A stretch of 34,819 bases of DNA from the NCBI GenBank assembly GCA_903868115.1, contig CAIPUA010000088.1, positions 1 to 34,819 of the forward strand. Reading direction: 5' to 3'. This document shows positions 22,882-30,956 of this stretch, piece after piece. The translations under genes and the position numbers were made by a program. Within the stretch, counting starts at the first letter, position 1. Every line of letters begins with the position of its first letter. The notes below the pieces were generated by a model. The model ran no database searches. It saw only the letters and a program-made list of their open reading frames with translations, and was not told where the DNA came from. The stretch is from an uncultured Holophagaceae bacterium. GTDB lineage: Bacteria > Acidobacteriota > Holophagae > Holophagales > Holophagaceae.

Positions 22882-24705
22882 ATGCCTTCCACCCAAGAGG
22901 TTCCAGTCGTGGCCCAAAACGCGAAATCCCTGATCAATGATTTTTCCATCGAGATCGCCACGGTCAACGGCTCGGGCAGCCAGACAGCCAACAATGTGCT
23001 GATGCGCTCCATCTTTCAGATGGGTGTGCCCGTGAGCGGCAAGAACCTCTTCCCCTCGAATATCGCGGGCTTGCCCACCTGGTTTCAGATCCGCGCCAAC
23101 CCCAGGGGCTACGCGGCCCGCAAGCAGAGCGTGGACCTGATGATCTGCATGAACGCGGAGACTGCTCGCGAGGATGTGACCAAGTTGGAACCCCAGGCGC
23201 TGTGTCTCTACGACGAACCCTTGAAGCTGGACACGCTCCGCACGGATCTGGCCTTCTTCCCCGTGCCCTTCCAACAGCTCGTCGCCGCCTCCTGCCCGGA
23301 GCCCAAGCTCCACAAGCTCGTGAAGAACATGATCTATGTGGGCGTGACGGCACGCATGCTCGGCCTCGATATGGAGGAGGTCCGCAAGGCCATTGCCCGG
23401 CAGCTCAAGGGCAAGCAGAAGGCCGTCGAACTCAACAGTGGCGCCGCCCAGGTCGGCTACGACTGGGCCGCCCAGAGCCTCATGGAACAGGACCGATTGA
23501 AGATCGTCCGCGACAACAAAACGGAAGGCCAACTCATCATCGATGGCAATTCCGCCTGTGCCTTGGGTGCCATGTTGGCGGGTGTCACCGTGGTGGCCTG
23601 GTATCCCATCACCCCCAGTTCCAGCGTGGTAGAGACGCTCGCAGCTTACGCGAAGGAACACCGCGTCGATCCCGGCACCGGCAAGACGAATGTCGCGATC
23701 GTGCAGATGGAGGATGAACTCGCCAGTGCCGGGGTGGTCATCGGCGCGGGTTGGGCAGGCGCCCGTTCCATGACCGCCACGTCCGGGCCCGGAATCTCGC
23801 TGATGTCCGAATTCATCGGCCTGGGCTACTTTGCCGAATGCCCCAGCGTGTTCATCGATGTGACCCGCATGGGCCCCTCCACAGGTCTGCCCACCCGCAC
23901 CAGTCAGGGTGATATCGAAATGTGCGCCAAGTGCAGTCACGGCGATACCTACCACATCTGTCTCTACCCGGGAAACATGGAAGAGTGCTTCCGTTTTACC
24001 TACGAAGCCTTCGACCTTGCCGAGCGTTTCCAGACGCCCGTCTTCGTGGTCACGGATCTCGACTTGGGGATGCAGAACTGGGTGACGAAACCCTTCACCT
24101 ACCCCGACGGAAAATTTGATCGCGGGAAGGTGCTGGGCGAAGCTCAGCTCAAGGAGGTCCAGGACTGGGGCCGCTACAAGGATGTCGACGGAGATGGCAT
24201 CTGTTGGCGCACCCTTCCAGGAACGCCCGGTGGCAAGGGCGCCTACTTCACCCGTGGCACGGGCCATAGCATCCACGCGCTCTACTCCGAAAAGCCCGTG
24301 GATTGGCAGTCCAACCTCGATCGTCTTCGCCGAAAATTCGATACCGCTCGCGTTTTCGTACCGGCGCCCGTCCTTCGCAGCACCCAGTCCACCTGCGGCG
24401 TCCTGGCGTATGGCTCAAGCGATTCCGCGGTTGTAGAAGCCCTGGATATTCTCGAGGAAGTCCACGGCAAGCGGGTGGACTATCTGCGGGTTCGCGCCCT
24501 TCCCTTCACCCTGGAAGTCGAAGCGTTCCTGGAACGGATGGAAGTCGTTTATGTGGTGGACCAGAATCGCGACGGCCAGATGGCCAATCTCCTTCGTGAA
24601 TTTTTCCCTGGGTTCTCACAGAAGATCCAGAAGATCCGGCACTACGACAGCACGGCCATCAACGCCCAGACCCTCGTCGACCAGATCAACGCTTTCGAGA
24701 AGTGA
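22882..24705 (+). CDS. korA: 2-Oxoacid:ferredoxin oxidoreductase, fused gamma-alpha subunit (KorA type)
   Basis: 607 residues with a GAGGAG ribosome site. Residues about 20-210 are the gamma domain (IEIATVNGSGSQTANNVLMR, PTWFQIRANPRGY). Residues about 225 onward are the alpha part, with AWYPITPSSSVVETLA, VQMEDELASAGVVIGAGWAGARSMTATSGPG (split) and GLPTRTSQGD, which hold the thiamine-diphosphate pyrimidine region and CoA contacts. With KorB it forms the alpha-beta enzyme that interconverts 2-oxoglutarate plus CoA with succinyl-CoA plus CO2 and reduced ferredoxin. 2-Oxoglutarate is the likeliest substrate given this fused layout; pyruvate or branched-chain oxoacids are not excluded. korB starts eight bases after its stop. 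Confidence 0.93.
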   Translation: MPSTQEVPVVAQNAKSLINDFSIEIATVNGSGSQTANNVLMRSIFQMGVPVSGKNLFPSNIAGLPTWFQIRANPRGYAARKQSVDLMICMNAETAREDVTKLEPQALCLYDEPLKLDTLRTDLAFFPVPFQQLVAASCPEPKLHKLVKNMIYVGVTARMLGLDMEEVRKAIARQLKGKQKAVELNSGAAQVGYDWAAQSLMEQDRLKIVRDNKTEGQLIIDGNSACALGAMLAGVTVVAWYPITPSSSVVETLAAYAKEHRVDPGTGKTNVAIVQMEDELASAGVVIGAGWAGARSMTATSGPGISLMSEFIGLGYFAECPSVFIDVTRMGPSTGLPTRTSQGDIEMCAKCSHGDTYHICLYPGNMEECFRFTYEAFDLAERFQTPVFVVTDLDLGMQNWVTKPFTYPDGKFDRGKVLGEAQLKEVQDWGRYKDVDGDGICWRTLPGTPGGKGAYFTRGTGHSIHALYSEKPVDWQSNLDRLRRKFDTARVFVPAPVLRSTQSTCGVLAYGSSDSAVVEALDILEEVHGKRVDYLRVRALPFTLEVEAFLERMEVVYVVDQNRDGQMANLLREFFPGFSQKIQKIRHYDSTAINAQTLVDQINAFEK

Positions 24706-24713
24706 GTCCGACC

Positions 24714-25748
24714 ATGTCCCCGACACCGACCGTCCCCACCAACCAACTCGGCCTCACCAAGCAAGACTATGTGGGCGCCAAGTCCACTCTCTGTCCAGGC
24801 TGCGGCCACGATGCCATCACCGCCCAGATCATCCAGTCGGCCTTCGAAATGAATATCGAGCCGCACCGGGTGGCCAAGCTCTCGGGAATCGGCTGTTCCA
24901 GCAAGACCCCCACCTATTTCATGAACCAGGCCTGGGGCTTCAACTCGGTGCATGGGCGCGCGGCCGCGGTCTGCACGGGCGTCACGCTGGCGAACCGGCA
25001 GCTCATCAATATCATCGCCAGCGGCGATGGGGATTCGATGTCCATCGGCATGGGCCAGTTCGTGCATATGATCCGTCGGAACGTGCCCGTCGTCTACATC
25101 CTGGAGGACAACGGCGTCTACGGCCTGACTAAGGGGCAGTTCTCCGCCACGGCCGACATCGGTTCCGTACTCAAGAAGGGGGATGTGAATGAACTCCCTC
25201 CCATCGATCCCTGCACCCTCGCCATGGAAGTCGGCTGCGGCTTCGTGGCTCGCAGTTTCAGCGGCAATCCTAAGCAGCTGAACACCATCCTCAAGGCCGC
25301 CTTCGCGCATCGCGGCACCGCCCTCATCGATGTGATCAGCCCCTGTGTCACCTTCAACAATCACGAGGGCAGCACGCGGTCCTACAAGGTGGCCAAGGAC
25401 AAGGAAATTCCTCTCCAGGAGTTGGGCTTCGTGCCCTACTACGAACTCGATCAGGTGGACATCCCCGCTGGGGAATCCCGCGAGGTGGCCTTCCCCGATG
25501 GCAGCCGCCTGACATTGCGCACGCTGCGCGCGGACTACGACCCCATGGACCGCTTCGGTGCCATGCGGGCCATCCACGAAGCCCGCCAGGCTGACGAATT
25601 CCTTACCGGCATCCTCTACCTGCAGCCCGATCGTCCCACCCTGCACGACTACCTCCACGTGGTGGATGAGCCCCTAGCGCACCTGGCCCAGGATGTCGTC
25701 AAACCGGGCCCTGAGGTGCTTCAGGCCTGCATGGAAGAGCTCCGGTAG
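24714..25748 (+). CDS. korB: 2-Oxoacid:ferredoxin oxidoreductase beta subunit (KorB type)
   Basis: 344 residues. It carries the thiamine-diphosphate pyrophosphate site: STLCPGCGHDAIT near residue 25, GIGCSSKTPTYFM, HGRAAAVCTGVTLAN and GDGDSMSIGMGQFVHMIRRN, the GDGDxxxIG...N motif binding magnesium and cofactor. VVYILEDNGVYGLTKGQFSAT follows. As in other KorB proteins there is no ferredoxin domain, so the partner is a separate ferredoxin. Start chosen at 24714, eight bases after korA; a GTG overlapping the korA stop at 24702 is an alternative. The pair would support anaerobic TCA-cycle flux in either direction. Confidence 0.94.
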   Translation: MSPTPTVPTNQLGLTKQDYVGAKSTLCPGCGHDAITAQIIQSAFEMNIEPHRVAKLSGIGCSSKTPTYFMNQAWGFNSVHGRAAAVCTGVTLANRQLINIIASGDGDSMSIGMGQFVHMIRRNVPVVYILEDNGVYGLTKGQFSATADIGSVLKKGDVNELPPIDPCTLAMEVGCGFVARSFSGNPKQLNTILKAAFAHRGTALIDVISPCVTFNNHEGSTRSYKVAKDKEIPLQELGFVPYYELDQVDIPAGESREVAFPDGSRLTLRTLRADYDPMDRFGAMRAIHEARQADEFLTGILYLQPDRPTLHDYLHVVDEPLAHLAQDVVKPGPEVLQACMEELR

Positions 25749-25767
25749 AAGCCGTCGCTGGGGGGCC

Positions 25768-26346
25768 TCAGCGCTTGCCCGGGTAAAGGATCATCGGTCG
25801 ATCGGAGGGCGTGTTGGAAATGACCACCCTGCCTGTCGAGGATCCGGCCCAGAAGCCCGGTGAGGATCCTGCCGTAGCTCCTGCCGGGGATTCCCACCCC
25901 TGCAGCACCCAGTAGGGGATGAGGCCGTTGTAGAAGACGGACGGGACCGAAGGAGGACGCAGGTTCGCCGCTGTCATGCCCATGAATTCTGAGAGGATCT
26001 GGGCGGTGTAGGAACTCCGCCAGCCAAGCTGGAAGGAACGAGCGAGCGCCGGCGCCCAGGTGGTGTTGAGTTCGAGGATCCGTTCCCGCCGCTCATCGAG
26101 GAAACGATCGACCACCTCCACCGTGGCTCCCGGAACCCCCCGAACCCGACCCGCCCTGCGTGGCGCCTGCTCCGAGGCAACCCAGGCCCGCCAGTCGCCA
26201 CCACCCCACTCGCGCATCGGAAGCACGATGGACCACTCCCAGGCGAATCCCTGCGGCTGGACCGAAGCAACCAGGGGTTCGGCAGCTCTCATTACTCCAC
26301 CAGACAGGAAACAAAGAACCACTGCCACGGAACGCATCTTGCTCAT
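25768..26346 (-). CDS. Secreted protein of unknown function
   Basis: 192 residues. The N-terminus (MSKMRSVAVVLCFLSGGVMRAAEP) is a likely signal peptide, or starts at M4. The mature part has many Trp residues (FAWEWSIVLPMREWGGGDWRAW), a basic stretch (RRAGRVRG), SFQLGWRSSYTAQILSEFMGM, and a Ser/Gly-rich C-terminus. No cysteine follows the signal region, so it is not a lipoprotein. I do not recognise the family. It converges on korB and sits next to tRNA-Ala. The start has no strong ribosome site. Codon use matches neighbouring genes and the signal peptide supports coding, but function is open. Confidence 0.6.
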   Translation of the reverse strand: MSKMRSVAVVLCFLSGGVMRAAEPLVASVQPQGFAWEWSIVLPMREWGGGDWRAWVASEQAPRRAGRVRGVPGATVEVVDRFLDERRERILELNTTWAPALARSFQLGWRSSYTAQILSEFMGMTAANLRPPSVPSVFYNGLIPYWVLQGWESPAGATAGSSPGFWAGSSTGRVVISNTPSDRPMILYPGKR

Positions 26347-26410
26347 GACATAAAGATCGGTTCCTGCTCCCGGGAAAACAAGAGGGTTGCTGGGCCTCGA
26401 GGATGCACCG

Positions 26411-26438
26411 TTGACGCCACACCACGCCCCGCTAGACT
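26411..26438 (+). promoter_or_regulatory. Promoter of tRNA-Ala
   Basis: TTGACG (26411-26416) and TAGACT (26433-26438) are separated by 16 bases, and the mature tRNA begins 13 bases after the -10. Both boxes match consensus well for a GC-rich genome. Confidence 0.65.
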
Positions 26439-26451
26439 GAAAGTTCCCATT

Positions 26452-26527
26452 GGGGCTGTAGCTCAGTTGGGAGAGCGCTGCAATCGCACTGCAGAGGTCG
26501 TCAGTTCGATCCTGATCAGCTCCACCA
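26452..26527 (+). tRNA. tRNA-Ala (anticodon CGC)
   Basis: 76 bases with CCA encoded. Acceptor GGGGCTG pairs with CAGCTCC (one G-U). The D-arm is AGCTCAGTTGGGAGAGC, the anticodon stem CTGCA/TGCAG surrounds loop ATCGCAC with anticodon CGC, and the T-arm is GTCAG-TTCGATC-CTGAT. The GGGGCTRTAGCTCAG start is typical of alanine tRNAs. It reads GCG codons. A promoter precedes it and a terminator follows, so it is a single-gene unit. It marks the left edge of an accessory-looking region. Confidence 0.93.
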
Positions 26528-26539
26528 AGGCAGAATAAG

Positions 26540-26575
26540 CAGGACCAAGGCTTTACCGCCTTGGTCCTGAGTTTT
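26540..26575 (+). terminator. Terminator after tRNA-Ala
   Basis: A perfect 12-bp stem (CAGGACCAAGGC with GCCTTGGTCCTG, 26540-26551 and 26558-26569) with loop TTTACC is followed by AGTTTTC. It begins 13 bases past the tRNA CCA end. Confidence 0.85.
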
Positions 26576-26620
26576 CATGGAGTCAAAATTGTCCCTCTGT
26601 GGTAACAGGGTGGTAAAAGG

Positions 26621-26660
26621 CATCCATGGAAATCCATGGACAGTCATGGACTCGGCTGGA
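26621..26660. repeat. Four 10-bp imperfect tandem units
   Basis: Four successive 10-base units read CATCCATGGA, AATCCATGGA, CAGTCATGGA, CTCGGCTGGA. The first two differ by one base and contain the palindrome TCCATGGA. The 10-bp period puts each unit on the same face of the helix. Confidence 0.6.
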
Positions 26661-26833
26661 CAGCTTCCTGGTAGGGAGGCAATGTTTTAAGGCCCCACCA
26701 CCCAAGTAGGGTTGCAGCCTTTCCAGCACAGGAACGGGGGACCAGGACTACGCTGAGGCGTATATTTGGCTGAGCTTAGCGGCCACCACATCCCCAGACC
26801 CTAGCAAAGGCCCAAGCCCGGGCGCGGAAGCGC

Positions 26834-26896
26834 CATCCGTGGATCCAAATATTCCATTCGTGGATGCACACATTCAGTTCATGGAAGGCACCTCGG
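26834..26896. repeat. 21-bp tandem repeat, two clear copies and a worn third
   Basis: Units at 26834-26854 and 26855-26875 agree at 17 of 21 positions (CATYCGTGGATSCAMAYATTC). A third unit at 26876-26896 keeps only the TTCNTGGA core. The 21-bp period equals two helical turns. Confidence 0.6.
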
Positions 26897-27147
26897 TTCC
26901 TGACGCGCCCAACGTAGCCTTGGAACCCAAGGAGCTTCCATGTCATTGAATCCCTTCTGCGCCGTGTGGCCCTTTCCTTGACCCGCATGATCGCCAAACC
27001 CAACGACTTCCGGGAGTGCGGCTGAAATACCGGATTCCAAGAGCGAGTTTCTATCCTCGTCGCACTACGACTCCTTACAAAGCCAGCCACTGACAGCTCA
27101 ATCCCCTCCCGGATCCTTCCCAACCGCGCAATCCAACGGAGCCCTCG

Positions 27148-27480
27148 ATGATCAGACCAAAATCTCTGCTGACCCTGCTGGTTCTTGCCTTTTCTCTGAC
27201 CCTGGTCGGGCAAGGGGCGCCCAAGGTGGAAGCCCGGGCTTTGGACAAGGATTCCAAAACGAAGGTCGTGGAAGAAATTTCCAAGGCGCTCATCGATCAA
27301 TACGTCTTCCTTGACGTGGCGCAGAAGTGCGCCGCGCGGATCCGCTCCAAGCTCGGCGCTGGAGCATTTGACGGGATTACGGATTCGACCGCCTTTGCCA
27401 CGGCCCTGACGGAAGAGTTGCAAGGCATCAGCAAGGATAAGCACATGCGGGTCAGGGTCATTCGAGACCGTCGAGACTAA
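27148..27480 (+). CDS. Secreted S41-peptidase N-terminal domain without the catalytic domain
   Basis: 110 residues. MIRPKSLLTLLVLAFSLTLVG is a signal peptide. The rest (KTKVVEEISKALIDQYVF...AARIRSKLGAGAF...STAFATALTEELQGISKDKHMRV, quoted in parts) matches the helical N-terminal domain that precedes the protease domain of IRBP/S41-type peptidases, including the D-K-H-M element at its end. The catalytic domain with the active Ser is absent: the frame stops after VRVIRDRRD. A second gene follows after ten bases with its own AGGAG site. It is either a truncated peptidase gene or a free-standing domain. The same domain occurs in the full S41 gene at 28419. Confidence 0.65.
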   Translation: MIRPKSLLTLLVLAFSLTLVGQGAPKVEARALDKDSKTKVVEEISKALIDQYVFLDVAQKCAARIRSKLGAGAFDGITDSTAFATALTEELQGISKDKHMRVRVIRDRRD

Positions 27481-27490
27481 GGAGAAGAGA

Positions 27491-28189
27491 ATGCGCAAAA
27501 GGTTTACGTCAATCCTCATCATGATGATGTCCGTGATCTCATCGCGCGAAGGGAATGGTCAGCCGCCGCCTCCCCCGCCGCCGACTGGACATGCCCAATC
27601 GACACTGATTCCCACCTCCAGATTGGCCGCGGGTGGCCCAGTCTCAGTTCCAGATGGCAGCGGTGTCCCGGTTATTACCGACGGCCTGTTCACTCCTGGA
27701 GAGTGGGATGACGCCCTCCGGGTCTCCCTGAGCGAGACCGTCGAGCTTCGCCTCAAACATTTTCGTGGCGTGGTCTTTATCGGTATTCGCGGTCTTGGCA
27801 ACACAACCATCGGCCCGTCCGAATTGTTCCTGGCCGTTCCAGGTGGCCCGGTCCATAAGCTTCACGTGTCGGCGCAGCTGGGCGAGATCGTCGTCCCTCC
27901 AAGCGGTGCAGAGCCTCCATACCGGTTTGGCCTCACGACCGACTGGTACGCGAACGAACAGCGCAGGGATATGAAGGAAGCCGGACGTCTCGAAAAGGAG
28001 GGCAAGGATCCTCTCTCCATCATTCGTGCCACGTCGTATCCATCGGAAGGCATAGAGTTCGCCATCCGTCGATCGAAGTTCCCGGGCCAGCGTTGGTTGA
28101 TGCGCATCGGAGCCTCTGTCCTTACCGGCGACAAGCCCGGATGGATTGACCATCCGAAAGATGGATGGCTGGAACTGCATTTCCATTAG
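27491..28189 (+). CDS. Secreted protein with CBM9/DOMON-like beta-sandwich
   Basis: 232 residues, ATG preceded by AGGAG. The N-terminus MRKRFTSILIMMMSVISSREGNG is a short, weak signal sequence followed by a run of seven prolines. The core VITDGLFTPGEWDDALRVSL with later VELRLKHFRGVVFIGIRG resembles the CBM9/DOMON pattern (IDGxxxxxEWxxA, then alternating strands), seen in secreted carbohydrate- or haem-binding modules. The C-terminal part (PSEGIEFAIRRSKFPGQRWLMRIGASV) fits the closing strands. It lies directly after the S41 N-terminal fragment and probably shares its transcript. Ligand unknown. The 28190-28418 gap after it holds no supported gene. Confidence 0.6.
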   Translation: MRKRFTSILIMMMSVISSREGNGQPPPPPPPTGHAQSTLIPTSRLAAGGPVSVPDGSGVPVITDGLFTPGEWDDALRVSLSETVELRLKHFRGVVFIGIRGLGNTTIGPSELFLAVPGGPVHKLHVSAQLGEIVVPPSGAEPPYRFGLTTDWYANEQRRDMKEAGRLEKEGKDPLSIIRATSYPSEGIEFAIRRSKFPGQRWLMRIGASVLTGDKPGWIDHPKDGWLELHFH

Positions 28190-28418
28190 GCGAGTGCATA
28201 TAGGCCATCCAATCCACGGAGTCCGGTATGTATCCAATACCGCGAAGTCTTATCAAGTCTCAGTTTCCATGCCTTACGATCCCCGCCCTACCTTCACATC
28301 GATTTGGCATTCCTCCCCGAACATTTCCCGTCTCTTTGCCTTGCCACCTGCCAAGCCCAAGAAGCAGGAAATGACTGCAACTTAATCGGCCAATTCCCAG
28401 GCCTTGGAAGGAGAATAC

Positions 28419-29771
28419 ATGTCCCGATCTACCTGCTTGACCCTGGTGGCCGCGATGCTTTGCGCCCCGGCACTCCATCCCCAGGCCGCCCCTCCCCTCG
28501 TGGCCGCTGCACCCTCCTCCGCCGCCCTCCCGGCGCTGGTGACGACCCTGACTGCCGCCATCCGCACCGAGCTCATCCAGACGGCCACCACCCAGTTGGC
28601 TCAGAGTTATGTGGATGAGAAGGTGGGGCGGGACATAGGGGAGCTGCTGAAGCAGCAGCTCCAGGCGGGTGCCTACGATCGCCTGGACAATCCCGCCCAG
28701 TTCGCCGAAGCCGTCACAAGGGACCTGCAGAAGACCAACGGGGACCTGCATCTGACACTGCGCTACTCCCCCGCTCCGGCGGCCCCAGGGGGTCAGGCTG
28801 GCTTCGATCCCTTCGCCGGGGCCCGGCAACAGAATTTCGGCATCACCCGTGCGGAGATCCTGGAGGGCAACATCGGCTACCTGGAGTTCACCGGCTTCCT
28901 GCAGGCCAGCGGCTGGGAAGAGGCTCTGGTGGACGCCCTCCGCTTCCTCGGCCGCACGGATGCCGTGATCATCGACCTGCGCAGGAACGGGGGCGGCAGC
29001 GGCCATATGGGGGATTTCCTGTTGAGCCACTTCCTGGGAGCCAAGCCGGTACCCACCGTCAAGATCAAGTCCCGACAATCGCCCGAGCCCTTCGTCGTGC
29101 AGAGCATGGCCGAAGTGCCGGGTCCGCGACGTCCTGAGGTGCCGCTCTACATCCTGGCCAGCCAGGGCACGGGCTCCGCGGCCGAGGCTTTCGCCTTCGT
29201 CCTGAAGAATCTGCGCCGGGCTACTGTGGTGGGCACGAGGACCGCGGGCGCGGGCCACATGGTCGGCTTCCTCCCAGCGGGACATGGCTTCACCCTTGGT
29301 TTCTCTATCACGAATGTTTCAGATCCCAGAACCGGGCTGCAATGGGAGCAGGTCGGCGTGCAGCCCGATATCACCGTCCCAGCGGAACGGGCCCTGAAGG
29401 AGGCCCATGTCACCGCCCTCCGGCGCCTCCTCGACACCACACCGGATCCCAACAGGAACCGGACCCTGAAACGCGTGCTGGCGATGGCCGAAGCGCGCCG
29501 CCAACCCCAGCCCATCGATGAAGGGAAAACGGCCCGGTGCGCGGGAACCTACGAGGGACGCGTGGTGACGGTCAGCGAGGGCCATGTGACCTATGCCCGC
29601 ATCGCGGGAGCCATGCCGGAGGAGTTGATCCATCTAGGCTCGGGCCAATTCGCGCTGGGATCCACCCTGCTTCGTTTCGAGGAACGGGAAGGCAAAGCTA
29701 CGCTCCTCCTTGAACGTGCGGACGGAACCTCCGTGAGTTTTCCGCGCAGTGCCCCGCAACCCTCCCACTAA
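28419..29771 (+). CDS. S41-family serine peptidase (IRBP/CtpA-like), secreted
   Basis: 450 residues from the ATG at 28419 after AAGGAG. MSRSTCLTLVAAMLCAPALHPQ is a signal peptide. An N-terminal helical domain (about 35-110, with QFAEAVTRDLQKTNGDLHLTL) precedes the protease domain: ILEGNIGYLEFTGFL, AVIIDLRRNGGGSGHMGDFL, and LASQGTGSAAEAFAFVLKNL with the catalytic serine in GSAAEAF, then TVVGTRTAGAGHMVGF. No PDZ domain is seen. After the protease domain a C-terminal strand-rich section (RCAGTYEGRVVTVSEGHV...) resembles domains found behind S41 and beta-lactamase-like enzymes. It would cleave C-terminal regions of periplasmic or extracellular proteins. Confidence 0.88.
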   Translation: MSRSTCLTLVAAMLCAPALHPQAAPPLVAAAPSSAALPALVTTLTAAIRTELIQTATTQLAQSYVDEKVGRDIGELLKQQLQAGAYDRLDNPAQFAEAVTRDLQKTNGDLHLTLRYSPAPAAPGGQAGFDPFAGARQQNFGITRAEILEGNIGYLEFTGFLQASGWEEALVDALRFLGRTDAVIIDLRRNGGGSGHMGDFLLSHFLGAKPVPTVKIKSRQSPEPFVVQSMAEVPGPRRPEVPLYILASQGTGSAAEAFAFVLKNLRRATVVGTRTAGAGHMVGFLPAGHGFTLGFSITNVSDPRTGLQWEQVGVQPDITVPAERALKEAHVTALRRLLDTTPDPNRNRTLKRVLAMAEARRQPQPIDEGKTARCAGTYEGRVVTVSEGHVTYARIAGAMPEELIHLGSGQFALGSTLLRFEEREGKATLLLERADGTSVSFPRSAPQPSH

Positions 29772-29848
29772 GTTCCGAAAGGCAGGTCCCTGAAGGAACC
29801 GTGAAGACGGATTCCCGTTCATCTCAATCCACATCAAAAGGAGCCCCA

Positions 29849-30083
29849 ATGCGCCGTGCCGCTTCGCTCGCCACCTTCATCACTCTGCTGGGTCCCGCCA
29901 TCCCCTCGTTGATGGCCCAGGAACTGGACGCGAACCGGAACCCTAAGCTTCGCGAATGAGGCGGTGGACTATGTCGATACGTGGGAGTTGACGCCCGAAG
30001 GCAAGCTCCTCCAACGCTATGTCCCGACCAAGGGGAACGGCCACGTGTTGGAGATGGAGAAGGCGTCCCCCGTCGCCAAGTAG
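29849..30083 (+). pseudogene. Frameshifted gene for a small secreted protein
   Basis: A strong AAAAGGAG site precedes ATG 29849, which opens MRRAASLATFITLLGPAIPS...AQELDANRNPKLRE and stops at 29957. In the next frame the text carries on without pause from 29949: FANEAVDYVDTWELTPEGKL, then LQRYVPTKGNGHVLEMEKAS, ending at 30083. The second part has clear coding character and no start of its own, so one gene was broken by a small indel or internal deletion near 29945-29950. Reconstructed length is about 75 residues, probably shorter than the ancestor. Family not recognised. A programmed frameshift is unlikely, since there is no slippery run at the junction. Confidence 0.6.
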
Positions 30084-30168
30084 ATCTCCGGTGACTGTTC
30101 CGCGAAGCCTTCCGAGGCAAAGTTGGAATCCGAACAATCGTAAGAGACCTCTTCAAATTGGGTAGCCC

Positions 30169-30595
30169 ATGAACCGAATTCCCATCACCCCAACAGAGCT
30201 GATCCTGCCGGCCATTCTCCAATGGGCCAGTGACCGGTTCCTGCTTACTGCCGGCGACTATGGGGCCGAGGATTTCAACACCATGACGGTCGGGTGGGGC
30301 AGCCTCGGCGTGATGTGGAACAAGCCCATCGCCATGGTTCTGGCACGCCCCAGCCGGTACACCTACGAATTCCTGGAGCGGCACGATTCGTTCACCCTTT
30401 CCTTCCTTCCCGAAGCGCAGCGCGACGCCCTGCAGATCTGTGGAACGATCTCGGGCCGCGATACGGACAAGATCCAGCTAGCCGGTTTGACCCCCATCGC
30501 GTCTACAGGCGTCAGCGCACCTGGCTTCGACGAGGCGGAACTGATCATCGAATGCAGGAAGATCTACGTGGACTCGCTCGCACCCAGCAAGTTCC
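30169..30595 (+). pseudogene. Flavin reductase-like FMN-binding protein, C-terminus lost
   Basis: From ATG 30169 about 142 residues match the flavin reductase-like split barrel: WASDRFLLTAGDYGAEDFN, NTMTVGWGSLGVMWNKPIA, LARPSRYTYEFLERHDSFTL, QICGTISGRDTDKIQLAGLT and EAELIIECRKIYVDSL. The family normally continues some 40-50 residues to a dyHrxYiGEI-like end. Here the sequence changes at about 30595 into a different gene read in another frame, and the original frame runs on as nonsense to 30702. Such proteins act as NAD(P)H:flavin reductases or bind FMN for other reductions. Very likely non-functional. Confidence 0.75.
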
Positions 30596-30928
30596 TCCAA
30601 CGCGGTCTCCATGGGCGGCGCCCTCGTCAATATCGACGGCGATGGGAACCGCGTTTCAGCCCTCGGCTTCGGCCCTCGACGTGTCTTCCTGTTCATCGGT
30701 AGAAACAAGCTCGCCGAGGATCTGGAGGGCGCCATCCACAGAGCCAGGAACGTCGCCTCGGTGGCCCTCGCGACTCAACTGGGGAAGAACACACCCTGCG
30801 TCAAGACCGGCAAATGTCAGGACTGCGATTCGCCCGAGCGGATCTGCAGCAACCTCTCGATCATCGAGCGCAGTAACCCGCAGGGGCGAATCAACCTGCT
30901 CTTCATCAACGAGGATCTGGGGTTATAG
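30596..30928 (+). pseudogene. LUD-domain (DUF162, lactate-utilisation type) C-terminal fragment
   Basis: Starting as SNAVSMGGALVNIDGDGNRV and continuing FGPRRVFLFIGRNKLAEDL, TPCVKTGKCQDCDSPERIC and INLLFINEDLGL, this is the C-terminal half of a LUD-domain protein (~210 residues when whole). The TGKCxDCxSPxRIC cysteine motif is intact. The N-terminal half is missing, and the fragment is joined out of frame to the flavin-reductase remnant within a few bases, so a single deletion probably removed the end of one gene and the start of the next. The ATG at 30611 is internal and has no ribosome site. Confidence 0.75.
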
Positions 30929-30956
30929 GCAGTGTACGGGACGTCGAGAATGCAGG

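Larger units (their letters stand above)
26576..27147. other. Non-coding stretch with short phased repeats
   Basis: No gene can be supported on either strand over about 570 bases; the frames present have no family resemblance or ribosome sites. It holds two blocks of short repeats (26621-26660 and 26834-26896), both built on GGAT/CATGGA words. Its position directly downstream of a tRNA, ahead of accessory genes, is where integration junctions are usually found, but no integrase remnant was recognised. A promoter for the gene at 27148 should lie at its right end; none was convincing. Confidence 0.5.

Noticed and set aside
22708-24276. 522-codon minus-strand open frame across korA
   Set aside because: Antisense shadow caused by GC-rich codon bias; korA motifs on the plus strand are unmistakable.
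29940-29960. Programmed frameshift in the small secreted gene
   Set aside because: No slippery heptamer or downstream structure at the junction; neighbouring genes are also broken, so decay is simpler.
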